From assembly GCA_937925855.1 (NCBI GenBank), contig CALAMO010000028.1, forward strand, positions 54,883-118,882: a DNA stretch of 64,000 nucleotides, written 5' to 3'. This DNA comes from an uncultured Thiotrichaceae bacterium (lineage in GTDB: Bacteria > Pseudomonadota > Gammaproteobacteria > Thiotrichales > Thiotrichaceae). A model generated the notes under the pieces. It was not told the origin of the DNA. It made no database searches and saw only the letters and a program-made list of their open reading frames with translations. Shown one piece after another: positions 44,890-53,896 of the stretch; positions within the stretch are counted from its first letter, which is position 1, and each line of letters starts with the position of its first letter. The position numbers and the translations under genes were made by a program.

Positions 44890-45354
44890 TTACTGCGTCG
44901 CTTGCCACTGACCGCTGCTGTCGCGGCATGCATTCATCTTGATGTTCTGCTGCTGACCATTGATATAGCCCACGACGGTTACCGGGCGACAAACTGATGG
45001 CTGCCCCTGATAGTTTGCATTATAAACATTGCCAGGCGTCGCGGTGTAGCTATGGCCTGTTTGTGGATTTTGCCAGCTGGCCTGTTGGCCGCTGTATACC
45101 GCATTATTAACGTACTGGCGATCCTGTGGATCCATCTGTGCACCGAGCATGCCGCCGATTTGGCTGCCGATGATGGTGCCCGCAATGGTAGCGACCGTAT
45201 TGCCACGCCCTTTACCCAGTTGCTTGCCGATCACGCCGCCGAGCACAGCGCCAGTCGTTGATCCAATCTGGGCGTTGGTGCCGTTACAACCGACGAGAAT
45301 CAGGCCAGACAGTGCCACAATTGATGCAATCTTCAGAGTAGCTGAATGCTTCAT
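44890..45354 (-). CDS. Glycine-zipper 2TM lipoprotein
   Basis: 154 residues with AAAGGAG before the ATG. Lipobox is LILVGC. A glycine-zipper follows (IGSTTGAVLGGVIGKQLGKGRG, TIAGTIIGSQIGGMLGAQMD), then a hydrophilic C-terminus (WQNPQTGHSYTATPGNVY, CRPVTVVGYINGQQQ) with two Cys. Related to SlyB/RcnB/OmpA-type 2TM surface proteins of the outer membrane. Role in envelope stability is inferred. Confidence 0.82.
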   Translation of the reverse strand: MKHSATLKIASIVALSGLILVGCNGTNAQIGSTTGAVLGGVIGKQLGKGRGNTVATIAGTIIGSQIGGMLGAQMDPQDRQYVNNAVYSGQQASWQNPQTGHSYTATPGNVYNANYQGQPSVCRPVTVVGYINGQQQNIKMNACRDSSGQWQATQ

Positions 45355-45471
45355 TGAAAAACTCCTTTAATCATTATAGTTTAATTGGCGAGTTGCTTAA
45401 TTTTTGGGAAACCCCGGCGCAACTATCCAATTTTTTGGACAGCACTGCAATAGCTGAGTTCTGACTATTTT

Positions 45472-46668
45472 TTATTTATTGGCAAATGTAAAGGTGTATT
45501 CAATGTTTTGCCCGGCGATGACCTGTAGCTGCTGTTCCAGGATGTCCCCGTCAACATCTGCTTTAACGCGGTAGTTACCCACGGGCAGACTGGCCTCGAC
45601 GTTAAAGCGTAGGACGTGTTTAGAAATAAAATCTCCGTTGTTTAGATACACACTGTAATTCGCGGCTAAGGGTTGCTGTTTAGCACCCTGCGCCGACAGA
45701 TTTAAGCGACCGTACTGCCCACCATCAAACTGTAGCCGACTGGTCTGGCCAGAGGCGATGGTCACTGTGCCAGTTTCACTGCGGCCACGCCACAGCGCCT
45801 TCACTCGATAGGTGCCGGGTTTGAGGTATTCCTTCACCTTGATGCGCGACGTGAAGCTGGCGACATTGCTGCCGCCAAGCGTGTAAATGCTAAAATTAGC
45901 GCGCTGTAATGGCTGATTGCCATTGGGCTTAATACTGAGTTCGACACTGCCTGGCAATCCCGGAGAACCAACCTCTTCTTCCACCCCCACCAGCACTGCC
46001 GTATTTTTAATCATCTGTGCTTTAGCCTGCACGCCCGCCAATAGGGTTTTCAAGCGCTCATGATCGTCAGCCACTACGAAAGCACCGTTACCGTTTTCGG
46101 CAATGCATTCCAACTGCGCCTCTTTTTCGGCCCGAAAGCCGATGACATCAATTTGCAGTGCGGGATTAGCAGCCCGCAGCTCCCTGGCCATGGCACAAGG
46201 ATCCCCGCCACAGCTCTCATCACCATCACTGACCAGCAGGATATGGGCATTTTCCGCAGGCAAAATCGAAGCGGCTTTTTTGAGCGCAGCGGCAATCGGC
46301 GAGCGTCCGCGCGGATTCATCCGATAAATATTCTTCAGCAGACTGACCCTATCGTAGTCTTCGGGCTTGCTCACCAGTTTAAAATCATTACAACCGCGCT
46401 TGCGGCTGCCATAGGTCAGTAGGCCAAAATTAATATTATCCTCTGCATTTTCCAACAGAGTTTTCAGACTTTCCCGCGCTGTCACGATTTTATTGATACC
46501 CTGGAGCTGACCCCACATGCTGTTGGAACCGTCTAACACAATCATGGTGGATTGCAGGCTAGCTGGCTGCTCGGCAGCGTGTGCCGTTGCTGTAAGCGTG
46601 ACTGGATTCAGTGCAGCGGCCAAAACGGCTACGGTCAGCAGGCGCTGGGATATTGTTGTCTTTTTCAT
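45472..46668 (-). CDS. Exported VWA-domain protein
   Basis: About 398 residues from ATG 46668. The signal peptide ends near TAHAAEQP. The von Willebrand A domain (about 35-220) has the MIDAS DxSxS as VLDGSNSMWG, GLLTYGSRKRGCNDF and LLVSDGDESCGGDPC with paired Cys. The C-terminal part is beta-rich, with two repeats ending in LKPGTYRVKALWRG and LPVGNYRVKADVDG, reminiscent of PEGA/carboxypeptidase-regulatory-like folds. Probably periplasmic or surface, with metal-dependent adhesion or scaffold function. No family partner is nearby. Confidence 0.78.
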   Translation of the reverse strand: MKKTTISQRLLTVAVLAAALNPVTLTATAHAAEQPASLQSTMIVLDGSNSMWGQLQGINKIVTARESLKTLLENAEDNINFGLLTYGSRKRGCNDFKLVSKPEDYDRVSLLKNIYRMNPRGRSPIAAALKKAASILPAENAHILLVSDGDESCGGDPCAMARELRAANPALQIDVIGFRAEKEAQLECIAENGNGAFVVADDHERLKTLLAGVQAKAQMIKNTAVLVGVEEEVGSPGLPGSVELSIKPNGNQPLQRANFSIYTLGGSNVASFTSRIKVKEYLKPGTYRVKALWRGRSETGTVTIASGQTSRLQFDGGQYGRLNLSAQGAKQQPLAANYSVYLNNGDFISKHVLRFNVEASLPVGNYRVKADVDGDILEQQLQVIAGQNIEYTFTFANK

Positions 46669-46705
46669 GTTATTCACGGGGGCAGTTTTATAAATGTGCG
46701 ACACA

Positions 46706-46728
46706 CAAAAAACCGCAAAACTAGCGGT
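46706..46728 (-). terminator. Intrinsic terminator of the dsrN-dsrR-kinase-regulator operon
   Basis: On the minus strand ACCGC-TAGTTTT-GCGGT is followed at once by TTTTTTG (plus-strand bases 46706-46728). It lies about 135 bases after the regulator stop and 38 bases before the VWA gene start, so it separates the two units. Confidence 0.7.
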
Positions 46729-46860
46729 CTTCATTTGAGCCTTAGAGTAGCACTATCTGCGCCAAAGTCTAACTTTACCTTGTCATCAACTCTGGTTTTC
46801 ACGACCAGCGCAACCTGATTTGGCCTGACAAAAAATCGGAAAAATTGGAGCGAAGCAGCG

Positions 46861-47535
46861 CTAAACATCCTCACTCATCTTACTCGCTCGAATCCCGTAT
46901 TCTACCGCCATCACCGCTGCCGTAATCCGCGAGCTGACATTTAACTTACGCAATATCGCCTTCACATGCAGCTTCACCGTGCCGTCTGAAATCCCCAGAT
47001 TGCGCGCAATTACTTTATTACTCTGCCCCTCAGCCAACAGGGTCAGAATTTCATACTCACGCGGGGTGAGCGCAGAAAACGGATTTTCCACCGATTTTTC
47101 TTCTAGTTCGCCGTCCTCACCCCGGACAAACCGCGCCAAGACAGACGATAATTCTGGTGCAACCACCGTTTTCCCAGCCAAAATCTCCCGAATCGCTCGC
47201 ACTAGCTCGTCCGGTTCAATATCCTTCAGCAGATAACCCCTTGCCCCAGCGCGTAATGCCTCAAGCAAATCGCTGTCGTTAGTGCTGGTGGTCAACATGA
47301 CGACTTTCAGCGCCTGATCCTGCTGGCGCAGCTGTTGTAACACGCTTAAGCCACTCATGTTTGGCATCCGCATATCCAGCAGCACAATATTAGGCTGCAT
47401 CGCTGCCACCTGCTGAATCCCCTCCTCACCGCTTCCCGCGGCTGCCACGACCTCGATACCACGTCGAGTCAACAAGTCCTCTAAGCCAGCACGAAACAGC
47501 GTGTGGTCATCAATCAGCAGTACTTTCTCATTCAT
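46861..47535 (-). CDS. NarL/FixJ-type response regulator
   Basis: About 224 residues from ATG 47535. Receiver: VLLIDDHTLFRAGLEDLL, phospho-acceptor Asp in VLLDMRMPN, Thr/Ser in VVMLTTS, Lys in YLLKDIEPDELV. The C-terminal LuxR HTH reads LTPREYEILTLLAEGQSNKVIARNLGISDGTVKLHVKAILRKLNV. It should be phosphorylated by the upstream kinase. It ends the operon that begins with dsrN, which hints at a role in sulfur-oxidation control; this is inference. Confidence 0.9.
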   Translation of the reverse strand: MNEKVLLIDDHTLFRAGLEDLLTRRGIEVVAAAGSGEEGIQQVAAMQPNIVLLDMRMPNMSGLSVLQQLRQQDQALKVVMLTTSTNDSDLLEALRAGARGYLLKDIEPDELVRAIREILAGKTVVAPELSSVLARFVRGEDGELEEKSVENPFSALTPREYEILTLLAEGQSNKVIARNLGISDGTVKLHVKAILRKLNVSSRITAAVMAVEYGIRASKMSEDV

Positions 47536-47625
47536 GGTGCCATCCAAACTTTTAAATAAGTCACTCTAATCGCAGCATAGCACAGCAGCAGCAGCGTCGA
47601 AGGCTAGCCGCACCCGCCAGCACAC

Positions 47626-48741
47626 TCATGACGCGCGCACCACATCAAAACTCAGCTGTAATAACGTGCCGCCCTCATCCGGGTCACTCTCATACTGTAA
47701 TTCACCGCATAGCTTTGCCGCCCGCTCCTGCATAATGCGCATACCAATATGCTCACCGGTCAGCGGATCAGGCAGCACTGGCTTATCCGGCAAGCCGATA
47801 CCATCGTCCTCTACCAACACACTACAGCGCCCGGCATCCGAGCTATACATCAGAATACGCACGGTATCGGCCTGACTGTGTTTGCGCACGTTATTCAGCG
47901 CCTCCTGCACGATGCGCACTACGGCCAGCTCGGTTTCTTCGTCCAGATCTTCCAGCGCCCAATTATGGTAGAAGAACATCTCCAGTCCAGTTTCACGCTT
48001 AAAGCGCTCAGCCAGCCGGCGCACCGACCGCACCACGCCCTTGCCATCAATCGGCGCTCGAAAATCAGTAATCAGGCTGCGTAGCTCAGCATAGGCATCG
48101 TCAATCGTATGCGCCAGAGCTTCCAACTCCTGCCAGATAACCGCCTCATCGCCTTTATGCAGCGAATCATCAAACAGCCGTATTTTAATGCGCAGGCTCG
48201 CTAGCGTCTGCGCCAGCGAATCATGCAGCTCATGCGCCATGCGGGTGCGTTCTTCCATCACCGAAAGCGTACGCGCTTCCTCACGCTGGTGCTGTGCCTG
48301 CGCCGCCGCTTGATAATCATCCGTAATCGCATTAATACGCTGCCGAGTGCGGCTCGACAAACACCCCGGTTCCGCCAGCGGCATCCGCGCCGCGAGATCA
48401 CCCTGACGCAAGTGCTCCGACCAGCGCGCCAAATCATCACCGAACTGACGGAACTGCCGCCAGGCCCGGAACAGCAAAACAAAACCACCGATACCCGCCA
48501 CCAACCAGAGCGCGCTCATCAACAGCGGCACCCAAACAGGCACCTCACTCAGGCTGAGCACCCAAAAGTAAACGCCCCCAATAACAACAAACAACAGGGC
48601 CAGTAGCAGCAGCGCAAACCAAAATTGCCATGAAAAATCTAATACCCCACGTTTACCACCGCCCATCGCTGGCGCGCCGCCCACAGCGGCACCGTCCGGC
48701 TTCGGCTTAGACGGTGCAGCAGATTGATGCTCCGCACTCAC
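47626..48741 (-). CDS. NarX-type (HisKA_3) sensor histidine kinase
   Basis: 371 residues, start GTG 48741, six bases after dsrR. A Pro/Gly-rich cytoplasmic start (about 35 residues) precedes two membrane helices (FWFALLLLALLFVVIGGVYFW, VPLLMSALWLVAGIGGFVLLF) joined by a loop of under 12 residues. HAMP-like and linker helices follow, then the dimerisation/phosphoacceptor His in MAHELHDSLAQTLASL and an HATPase_c domain (NNVRKHSQAD, VEDDGIGLP). Without a periplasmic sensor domain it must sense the membrane or a cytoplasmic signal. The 90-base gap before the regulator gene is unusual. Confidence 0.87.
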   Translation of the reverse strand: MSAEHQSAAPSKPKPDGAAVGGAPAMGGGKRGVLDFSWQFWFALLLLALLFVVIGGVYFWVLSLSEVPVWVPLLMSALWLVAGIGGFVLLFRAWRQFRQFGDDLARWSEHLRQGDLAARMPLAEPGCLSSRTRQRINAITDDYQAAAQAQHQREEARTLSVMEERTRMAHELHDSLAQTLASLRIKIRLFDDSLHKGDEAVIWQELEALAHTIDDAYAELRSLITDFRAPIDGKGVVRSVRRLAERFKRETGLEMFFYHNWALEDLDEETELAVVRIVQEALNNVRKHSQADTVRILMYSSDAGRCSVLVEDDGIGLPDKPVLPDPLTGEHIGMRIMQERAAKLCGELQYESDPDEGGTLLQLSFDVVRAS

Positions 48742-48747
48742 CCGCTG

Positions 48748-49062
48748 CTACGCCTCAACCGGCGGTTTATAATTCGGATCATTCGGGTTCATAAACACCA
48801 GCTCCATGCGCCCGTTGAACTCCACATAATCCAGCAGCATTCCCTGTGCCAGCGGCGCAGAATCGGCGTCAACCACTAGCGGGCCAGCCGCCGTGTCAAA
48901 CACCTGATCACCGGCACGCTGCTCGCCGTCAAAACCCATGATGTAATGGAAGCTTCCATCCGACTGGCGCGCTATCGCAATACGCAACATTAAATCACTG
49001 GCATGGCTTTGTTCGCGGGACAGCTTAATCTGATTTATGGCGGCGGGGTTGATAGTAATCAT
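48748..49062 (-). CDS. dsrR: DsrR-like A-type (IscA-fold) protein without cluster cysteines
   Basis: 104 residues with the HesB/IscA fold: ITINPAAINQIK, LRIAIARQSDGSFHYIMGFD, VVDADSAPLAQGMLLDYVEF, MELVFMNPNDPNYK. All three Cys ligands of IscA are absent: SDGSFHY replaces GGCSG and the CxC tail is missing. A short A-type protein without cysteines, next to a DsrN-like amidase, is the DsrR of Allochromatium-type dsr operons, required for sulfur-globule oxidation. It starts 11 bases after dsrN. The name rests on motif loss and context. Confidence 0.8.
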   Translation of the reverse strand: MITINPAAINQIKLSREQSHASDLMLRIAIARQSDGSFHYIMGFDGEQRAGDQVFDTAAGPLVVDADSAPLAQGMLLDYVEFNGRMELVFMNPNDPNYKPPVEA

Positions 49063-49073
49063 ACGCGGACTCC

Positions 49074-50699
49074 CTAATCCGGGCTGGGGGCGGCAACGCG
49101 CTCCAAACGCTTTAATCTGACAAATTCAATAAAACGCTGCGCCCACGGAAACTGTCCGGTGTGACGCATATGCGTATACGAGGCCAGCAGGTTTTTATAC
49201 ACCCAGCCATCATGCTGGCCGTCGATGCCCTGCCCGCGCTGCATGCGATAGGCGAAACGCCCACCAGCGGGTAGATTCTCCAGCGCAGAATAATGAAACT
49301 CATGTGCATGGATCATCGTCGTTAGGTCAGCTGGGTCACGCTTACCCGGCCAGGGCATCTCTGCGGTCTCCTGTAATTTAACATAGCCCCGCCCCTGTGG
49401 CTTAGCATGCATCACCGCATCGCCCGGAATAATGCCCACCATGGCGGCCTGCTCACCGCGCCAATGAAGACTACGCGCCAAGTACATCAGGCCACCGCAT
49501 TCAGCATAAGTCGGCATCCCCGCCTCAATCGCAGCATAAATTGCACGCCGCAGCGCGGTATTTGCAGCGAGCTGATGCATCTGAGTTTCAGGAAAACCAC
49601 CGCCAATGAATAAGCCGTCTACTGCGGGTAAAGCCGCATCGTTTAAGGTATTCACCGGCACCAACTCGGCCCCGGCCCGCCGCATTGCACTCAAATCATC
49701 GGGGTAATAAAAAGCGAACGCAGGGTCCTGACAGATGGCAATGCGCAGCGGGGTTTGTCGCTCTAGTACGCTCTGGCCCTGAGCCAAAGGCAAAGAAGCC
49801 GATACATCCACTGCCGATGCAACCACTGATGTACGCTTATCTGTCCCACCGTGCAGGCGTGGTGCTGTGTTTGATACGCGCCTATAGCCAACAGCGGTGT
49901 TGCGTTTATCTGCCGTACCTAGCCGCTGCGTTACTGAGTGAGTCGCTGCTAATGTTTCACCGCCACGGACCAGCGCCAAGATACCCGCCATATCTACCTG
50001 TTGGGTGACTAAATCCCGTATCTGTGTAATTTGCCGCTCCGCAACGGTACTCTCATTACTCGGCATTAAGCCCAAGTGACGCGCTTCAATCACCATCTCT
50101 GTACATTCACGCACCGCACCCCATACCGGAATATCGGTATATTCCTCTACTGCTCGGCGTAATTTAGCCACATGGCGCGCCCCGCCGGTACGATTCAGAA
50201 TCACCCCACCAATATTCACCGCCGGGTCGAAGTGCTGATAACCCAGTAATAACGGTGCAATACCCCGCGTCATGCCACGGGTATCCAGCACCAGTAGTAC
50301 TGTAGATGTGGTTAATTTTGCCAGCGCGGCGTTGCTGTCCGCGCCATCCAGCGCCACACCATCATACAGCCCCTTGTTCGCCTCAATCAGGCGGCAGTCT
50401 GCCTGTGCACCCACCTGCTCAAGCATCTGCTGGATTTCAGCCGCTGTCATCGTATTAAAATCAAGGTTATGGCAGGGGTGTCCACTGGCCGCACTCAACC
50501 AGAGTGGGTCGATATAATCCGGCCCTTTTTTAAAGGGTTGCACCCATAGGCCTTGTGCGCGCAGCGCGGCGCACAGCCCGATCGCCAGCGTTGTTTTGCC
50601 TGATGACTTATGGGCCGCAGAAATAAAAAGGCTCGCTGACTGTCCGGGGGCAACAGCCGCCTTACCAGACGATGTCGATGAGGTAACTGAGTGCATCAT
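49074..50699 (-). CDS. dsrN: DsrN-like sirohaem amidase (cobyrinate a,c-diamide synthase family)
   Basis: 541 residues. The N-terminal ATP-binding domain has FISAAHKSSGKTTLAIGLC, FKKGPDYIDPLW, EANKGLYDGVALDG. The C-terminal class I glutamine amidotransferase has LFIGGGFPETQM, the nucleophile Cys in YAECGGLMYLARS, and IHAHEFHYS (catalytic His). Between the domains, about residues 250-320 are a low-complexity insert (TADKRNTAVGYRRVSNTA) not typical of the family. CobB/CbiA forms amidate cobyrinate; in sulfur oxidisers DsrN amidates sirohaem for DsrAB. No other cobalamin gene is here and a DsrR gene follows, favouring DsrN. Confidence 0.82.
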   Translation of the reverse strand: MMHSVTSSTSSGKAAVAPGQSASLFISAAHKSSGKTTLAIGLCAALRAQGLWVQPFKKGPDYIDPLWLSAASGHPCHNLDFNTMTAAEIQQMLEQVGAQADCRLIEANKGLYDGVALDGADSNAALAKLTTSTVLLVLDTRGMTRGIAPLLLGYQHFDPAVNIGGVILNRTGGARHVAKLRRAVEEYTDIPVWGAVRECTEMVIEARHLGLMPSNESTVAERQITQIRDLVTQQVDMAGILALVRGGETLAATHSVTQRLGTADKRNTAVGYRRVSNTAPRLHGGTDKRTSVVASAVDVSASLPLAQGQSVLERQTPLRIAICQDPAFAFYYPDDLSAMRRAGAELVPVNTLNDAALPAVDGLFIGGGFPETQMHQLAANTALRRAIYAAIEAGMPTYAECGGLMYLARSLHWRGEQAAMVGIIPGDAVMHAKPQGRGYVKLQETAEMPWPGKRDPADLTTMIHAHEFHYSALENLPAGGRFAYRMQRGQGIDGQHDGWVYKNLLASYTHMRHTGQFPWAQRFIEFVRLKRLERVAAPSPD

Positions 50700-50779
50700 G
50701 GGTGGTGCATCGTCACTCCGATTAGCATGAGCAGAAATAGTGTAAAATCACTGTGCCGTGCTTTATCGCGGCAGGGTAA

Positions 50780-50930
50780 TCGTTAATTAGCAGTGTAGCT
50801 GAATCACTGCGCGGCGGCTTCTACCCGAAAGGGGATAGGTGTCGCAGCGGGTCTATCTCTATTAGCCAGCAAACAGTGTTGCCCTGGTTGAACTTTTACT
50901 TCTTCTGCTAATAAAAATTAATCATTGACG
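50780..50930. other. Possible structured RNA in the divergent dsrN/GT39 gap
   Basis: The 262-base gap (50700-50961) holds several short complementary pairs: CTACCC-GAAA-GGGGATAG around 50820-50837, GATAG with CTATC (50834-50856), GCAGTG with CACTGC (50790-50810) and ATTAGC with GCTAAT (50861-50912). The GAAA loop is a common stable tetraloop. I could not match it to a cobalamin, TPP, FMN or 6S element; it may be only promoters. Confidence 0.2.
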
Positions 50931-50961
50931 CTCAGTTACCCGATAGTGTTGAATACTGCGG

Positions 50962-52368
50962 GTGAATGCCACCGCTAAACAACTGAGTTATTGCTGCGCC
51001 CTAACAGGCATCATTATGTTAGCGGCTCTGCTGCGCTTCTGGAATTTAGGCGAGTTACAGCAGCTGGTCTTTGATGAAGTTTATTTTCCTAAATACGCGC
51101 ATAATTACCTGACCGGCACTTATTTTTTTGATTCGCACCCCCCCCTCAGTAAATACCTGATTGCCGCCGGTATTTGGCTGCATAATAATTTGGCTTGGAC
51201 GGCTGACCCCCCTTTTCATCTCGTTGAAATCGAGCAGCTGAGCGCCGCCAGCTGGCGTTGGATGAACGCTGCCACCGGCACGCTATTATGTCTGGTGAGC
51301 GCCCGCCTGGCCTGGCTACTCTATCCCAGCAGATTATTCTCGCTGTTATGCGCCCTCTTCATTGCGATTGATGGCACTTTTATCGTTGATTCACGCTTCG
51401 GCATGAATAATATCTATTTAACGCTGTTTGGCACCTGCGCGCTGCTATTTTTAGTCAAGGCACTGCGTACACCGCAGACTTCACTCCATACCATGCTGAC
51501 GCTTTGCGGGGTATTCCTTGGCTTTACGTACAGCGTGAAATGGAATGGACTGGGCGTTTCGCTAGCGGCGTGGATGATTATCAGCCTGTTTTTAGTGAGC
51601 CAGCTCGCATACTTCCGCGCTCATGCGGGAGGAGCCAATAATACGCCTAGCACGGGCGGGATATTTCCGCTGCCGGACAAACTAAACATCTGGCACTACC
51701 CACTGTATCTGGTCATTTTACCGCTGGCGATATACAGCCTGCTGTGGATACCGCATGTCACGATGTATGAGCAACACGGTTTTATCGAGATGCAGCGCCA
51801 AATTTTTGGTTACCACGCCAATACGGTGAAAGAAACCACTCACCCCTATTGCTCCACCTGGTATAGCTGGCCGCTGTTAATTCGCCCGATTGGTTACTTT
51901 TTTCATTCAGACAAGACCTCCGCCAATGAGGCCGAACATGTGTTTACCGATATTCATCTATTAGGTAATCCACTGTTATTCTGGCTGTCGGCGCTGGCGA
52001 TGTTGGGTCTGACCTTATTGTGGCTGCGCCAGCTGCTGGCCTATTACCAGGGGCGGGCGGTGAATGATGCCTTTCTGTTACAGACCGTACTCGTCGCCGG
52101 TTTCTTTGCGAACTGGCTGCCCTGGGCGATGGTAAGCCGCTGTGTGTTTCAGTATCACTACATGCCCGCTTCGCTGTTTGCCTTTACCGCACTTGCTTGG
52201 TTTGTCAGCCGCTTGATCACATCAACACATCGACGCCAACGATTAAGTGGGTTCGTCACCCTGCTGGCTATCTTCTGTGCCTTTCTCTATTGGCTGCCCA
52301 TCCAACTTGGACTGTCGCTGCACCCGGAAAATTTTTATGACCGTATGTGGCTGAGCAGCTGGATTTAG
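50962..52368 (+). CDS. GT39-type (PMT family) polyprenol-dependent mannosyl/glycosyltransferase
   Basis: 468 residues, polytopic. The first loop has the acidic pair and PMT blocks: LVFDEVYFPKYAHNYLTGTYFFDSHPPLSKYLIAAG. Later helices include GVFLGFTYSVKWNGLGV and ANWLPWAMVSRCVFQYHYMPA. It would move a sugar from a lipid carrier to a protein or lipid on the periplasmic side. Start GTG 50962, no clear ribosome-binding site. It leads a three-gene operon with GtrA and a polyprenyl-phosphate sugar synthase. Confidence 0.83.
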   Translation: MNATAKQLSYCCALTGIIMLAALLRFWNLGELQQLVFDEVYFPKYAHNYLTGTYFFDSHPPLSKYLIAAGIWLHNNLAWTADPPFHLVEIEQLSAASWRWMNAATGTLLCLVSARLAWLLYPSRLFSLLCALFIAIDGTFIVDSRFGMNNIYLTLFGTCALLFLVKALRTPQTSLHTMLTLCGVFLGFTYSVKWNGLGVSLAAWMIISLFLVSQLAYFRAHAGGANNTPSTGGIFPLPDKLNIWHYPLYLVILPLAIYSLLWIPHVTMYEQHGFIEMQRQIFGYHANTVKETTHPYCSTWYSWPLLIRPIGYFFHSDKTSANEAEHVFTDIHLLGNPLLFWLSALAMLGLTLLWLRQLLAYYQGRAVNDAFLLQTVLVAGFFANWLPWAMVSRCVFQYHYMPASLFAFTALAWFVSRLITSTHRRQRLSGFVTLLAIFCAFLYWLPIQLGLSLHPENFYDRMWLSSWI

Positions 52369-52748
52369 TGGCACGCCCGCACAATACATTCTCAAACTTC
52401 CTGCTGATTGGCCTATTGGCAACCGGGCTACAGTTTATACTGCTGACTCTATTGATTGAGGGTGCTGGATTAAATAAGGTGGTAGCCTCCGCCGCAGCTT
52501 ATGCACTGAGTGCGGGCGCTAATTACCTGCTGAATTATTCTATTACCTTTAGCAGCCAGCAGCAGCACCGCACCACCCTGCCCAAATTCATTAGCACCGC
52601 CCTTATCGGACTGCTGATTAATACGCTGGTCTTCGGTATTATGTTGCATATCTTTGGGCATTATCTGATCGCGCAGGTTGTTGCGACCGGCATCACCTTT
52701 ATGATTAATTATCTATTACACCGCTATTGGATATACCGGAGTGATTGA
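52347..52748 (+). CDS. GtrA-like membrane flippase
   Basis: 133 residues with four membrane helices, starting at GTG 52347, 22 bases before the end of the GT39 gene. GtrA/DPMS_fam features: FSNFLLIGLLATGLQFILL, ALSAGANYLLNYSITFSS and INYLLHRYWIYRSD. GtrA proteins flip polyprenyl-phosphate sugars across the inner membrane. It sits between the GT39 transferase and the synthase of such a lipid. Confidence 0.85.
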   Translation: MAEQLDLVARPHNTFSNFLLIGLLATGLQFILLTLLIEGAGLNKVVASAAAYALSAGANYLLNYSITFSSQQQHRTTLPKFISTALIGLLINTLVFGIMLHIFGHYLIAQVVATGITFMINYLLHRYWIYRSD

Positions 52749-52767
52749 GCATAAACACAAGGCGGCT

Positions 52768-53715
52768 ATGAATAATCTAATTTCTCTGGCGATTGTCGTG
52801 CCCTGTTATAATGAAGCAGCCGTCATCGAACAAACCCTTGCTGCCCTGCAAAACCTGCTGTCCCACTTAAGCACCGCTCAAAAAATCAGTCAGGATTCCA
52901 AACTCTATTTTGTAGACGACGGTAGCTGTGATGCCACCTGGGACATCCTGAGCCAGGCCGCAACCACACAGCCTCAAGTCACCGCGATCAAGCTCAGCAC
53001 TAATAAAGGCCACCAAAATGCGCTGTACGCCGGACTTGTCAGCACCGATGAAGATGTCGTCGTCAGTATCGATGCCGATTTACAGGACGACCCCGCGCTG
53101 ATTGAAACCATGTTGGATCAGTTCCAAGTCGGTTATGACGTGGTTTATGGCGTCCGTTCCTCCCGCGCCAGCGACTCATTTATGAAGCGAGTCAGCGCTG
53201 AAAAATACTATCGCTGCATGCAGTGGCTGGGCATCGATCTGGTGTATAACCACGCTGATTTTCGCCTGATGTCACGCGCCGCGCTGGATGCGCTAAAAGA
53301 ATATCCCGAATCGAATTTATTCCTGCGTGGCCTGGTGCGTAAAGTGGGTTTCAAATCCACCGTGGTTGAATACGAACGCGCAGAGCGGCAGGCCGGTGAA
53401 ACCAAATACCCGCTCCGCAAAATGCTGAGCTTCGCCTGGGAAGGTTTATCGTCTTTTAGCGTTGTGCCACTGCGTGCGATTACTGTTTTGGGCTTTGTCG
53501 CCAGCTGGTTATCGGTCTTTGTGATCATCTGGGTACTCGGCATTCGCCTATTCACCGAAGACGTTGTGCCCGGCTGGGCCTCCATCCTATTACCCCTGCT
53601 GTTTTTTGGCAGCATTCAGCTACTCTCACTCGGCATTATTGGCGAATATATTGCCAAAATATACAATGAAGTTAAGCGACGACCCCGCTTTCATATCGAA
53701 AAAACCATACATTAA
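52768..53715 (+). CDS. Polyprenyl-phosphate glycosyltransferase (GT2, GtrB/DPM1 type)
   Basis: About 315 residues from ATG 52768 (AAGG upstream; GTG 52741 also in frame). GT2 core: LAIVVPCYNEAAVIEQTL, KLYFVDDGSCDATWDIL, IKLSTNKGHQNALYAGL and VVSIDADLQDDP (DxD). RKMLSFAWEGLSSFSVVPLRAI is the juxtamembrane helix followed by two C-terminal membrane helices. It would make the polyprenyl-phosphate sugar used by the GT39 enzyme. Confidence 0.88.
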   Translation: MNNLISLAIVVPCYNEAAVIEQTLAALQNLLSHLSTAQKISQDSKLYFVDDGSCDATWDILSQAATTQPQVTAIKLSTNKGHQNALYAGLVSTDEDVVVSIDADLQDDPALIETMLDQFQVGYDVVYGVRSSRASDSFMKRVSAEKYYRCMQWLGIDLVYNHADFRLMSRAALDALKEYPESNLFLRGLVRKVGFKSTVVEYERAERQAGETKYPLRKMLSFAWEGLSSFSVVPLRAITVLGFVASWLSVFVIIWVLGIRLFTEDVVPGWASILLPLLFFGSIQLLSLGIIGEYIAKIYNEVKRRPRFHIEKTIH

Positions 53716-53896
53716 AGGCAAAATAATACTCAACGCACCGTTATACGCACCTGCTTTGCCCGCTCGCTACGCCCTCAGCGCAGCTATCGACCATATTAAT
53801 TTATACTCAAAAACAGTAAACTAAGCATTAATATAAGCACTGATACTTTTGCGTTAGCCCATAACGTTCACTACTACCCTGGCAGAAGGTAGCCTG

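Noticed and set aside
48748-49062. Assignment of the A-type protein as an iron-sulfur carrier (IscA/ErpA)
   Set aside because: All three cluster cysteines are missing, so it cannot hold a cluster in the usual way.
49074-50699. Assignment of the amidase as cobalamin-pathway CobB/CbiA
   Set aside because: No other cobalamin gene and no recognisable cobalamin riboswitch is near, while a cysteine-free A-type protein follows. DsrN fits better, though only a tree would settle it.
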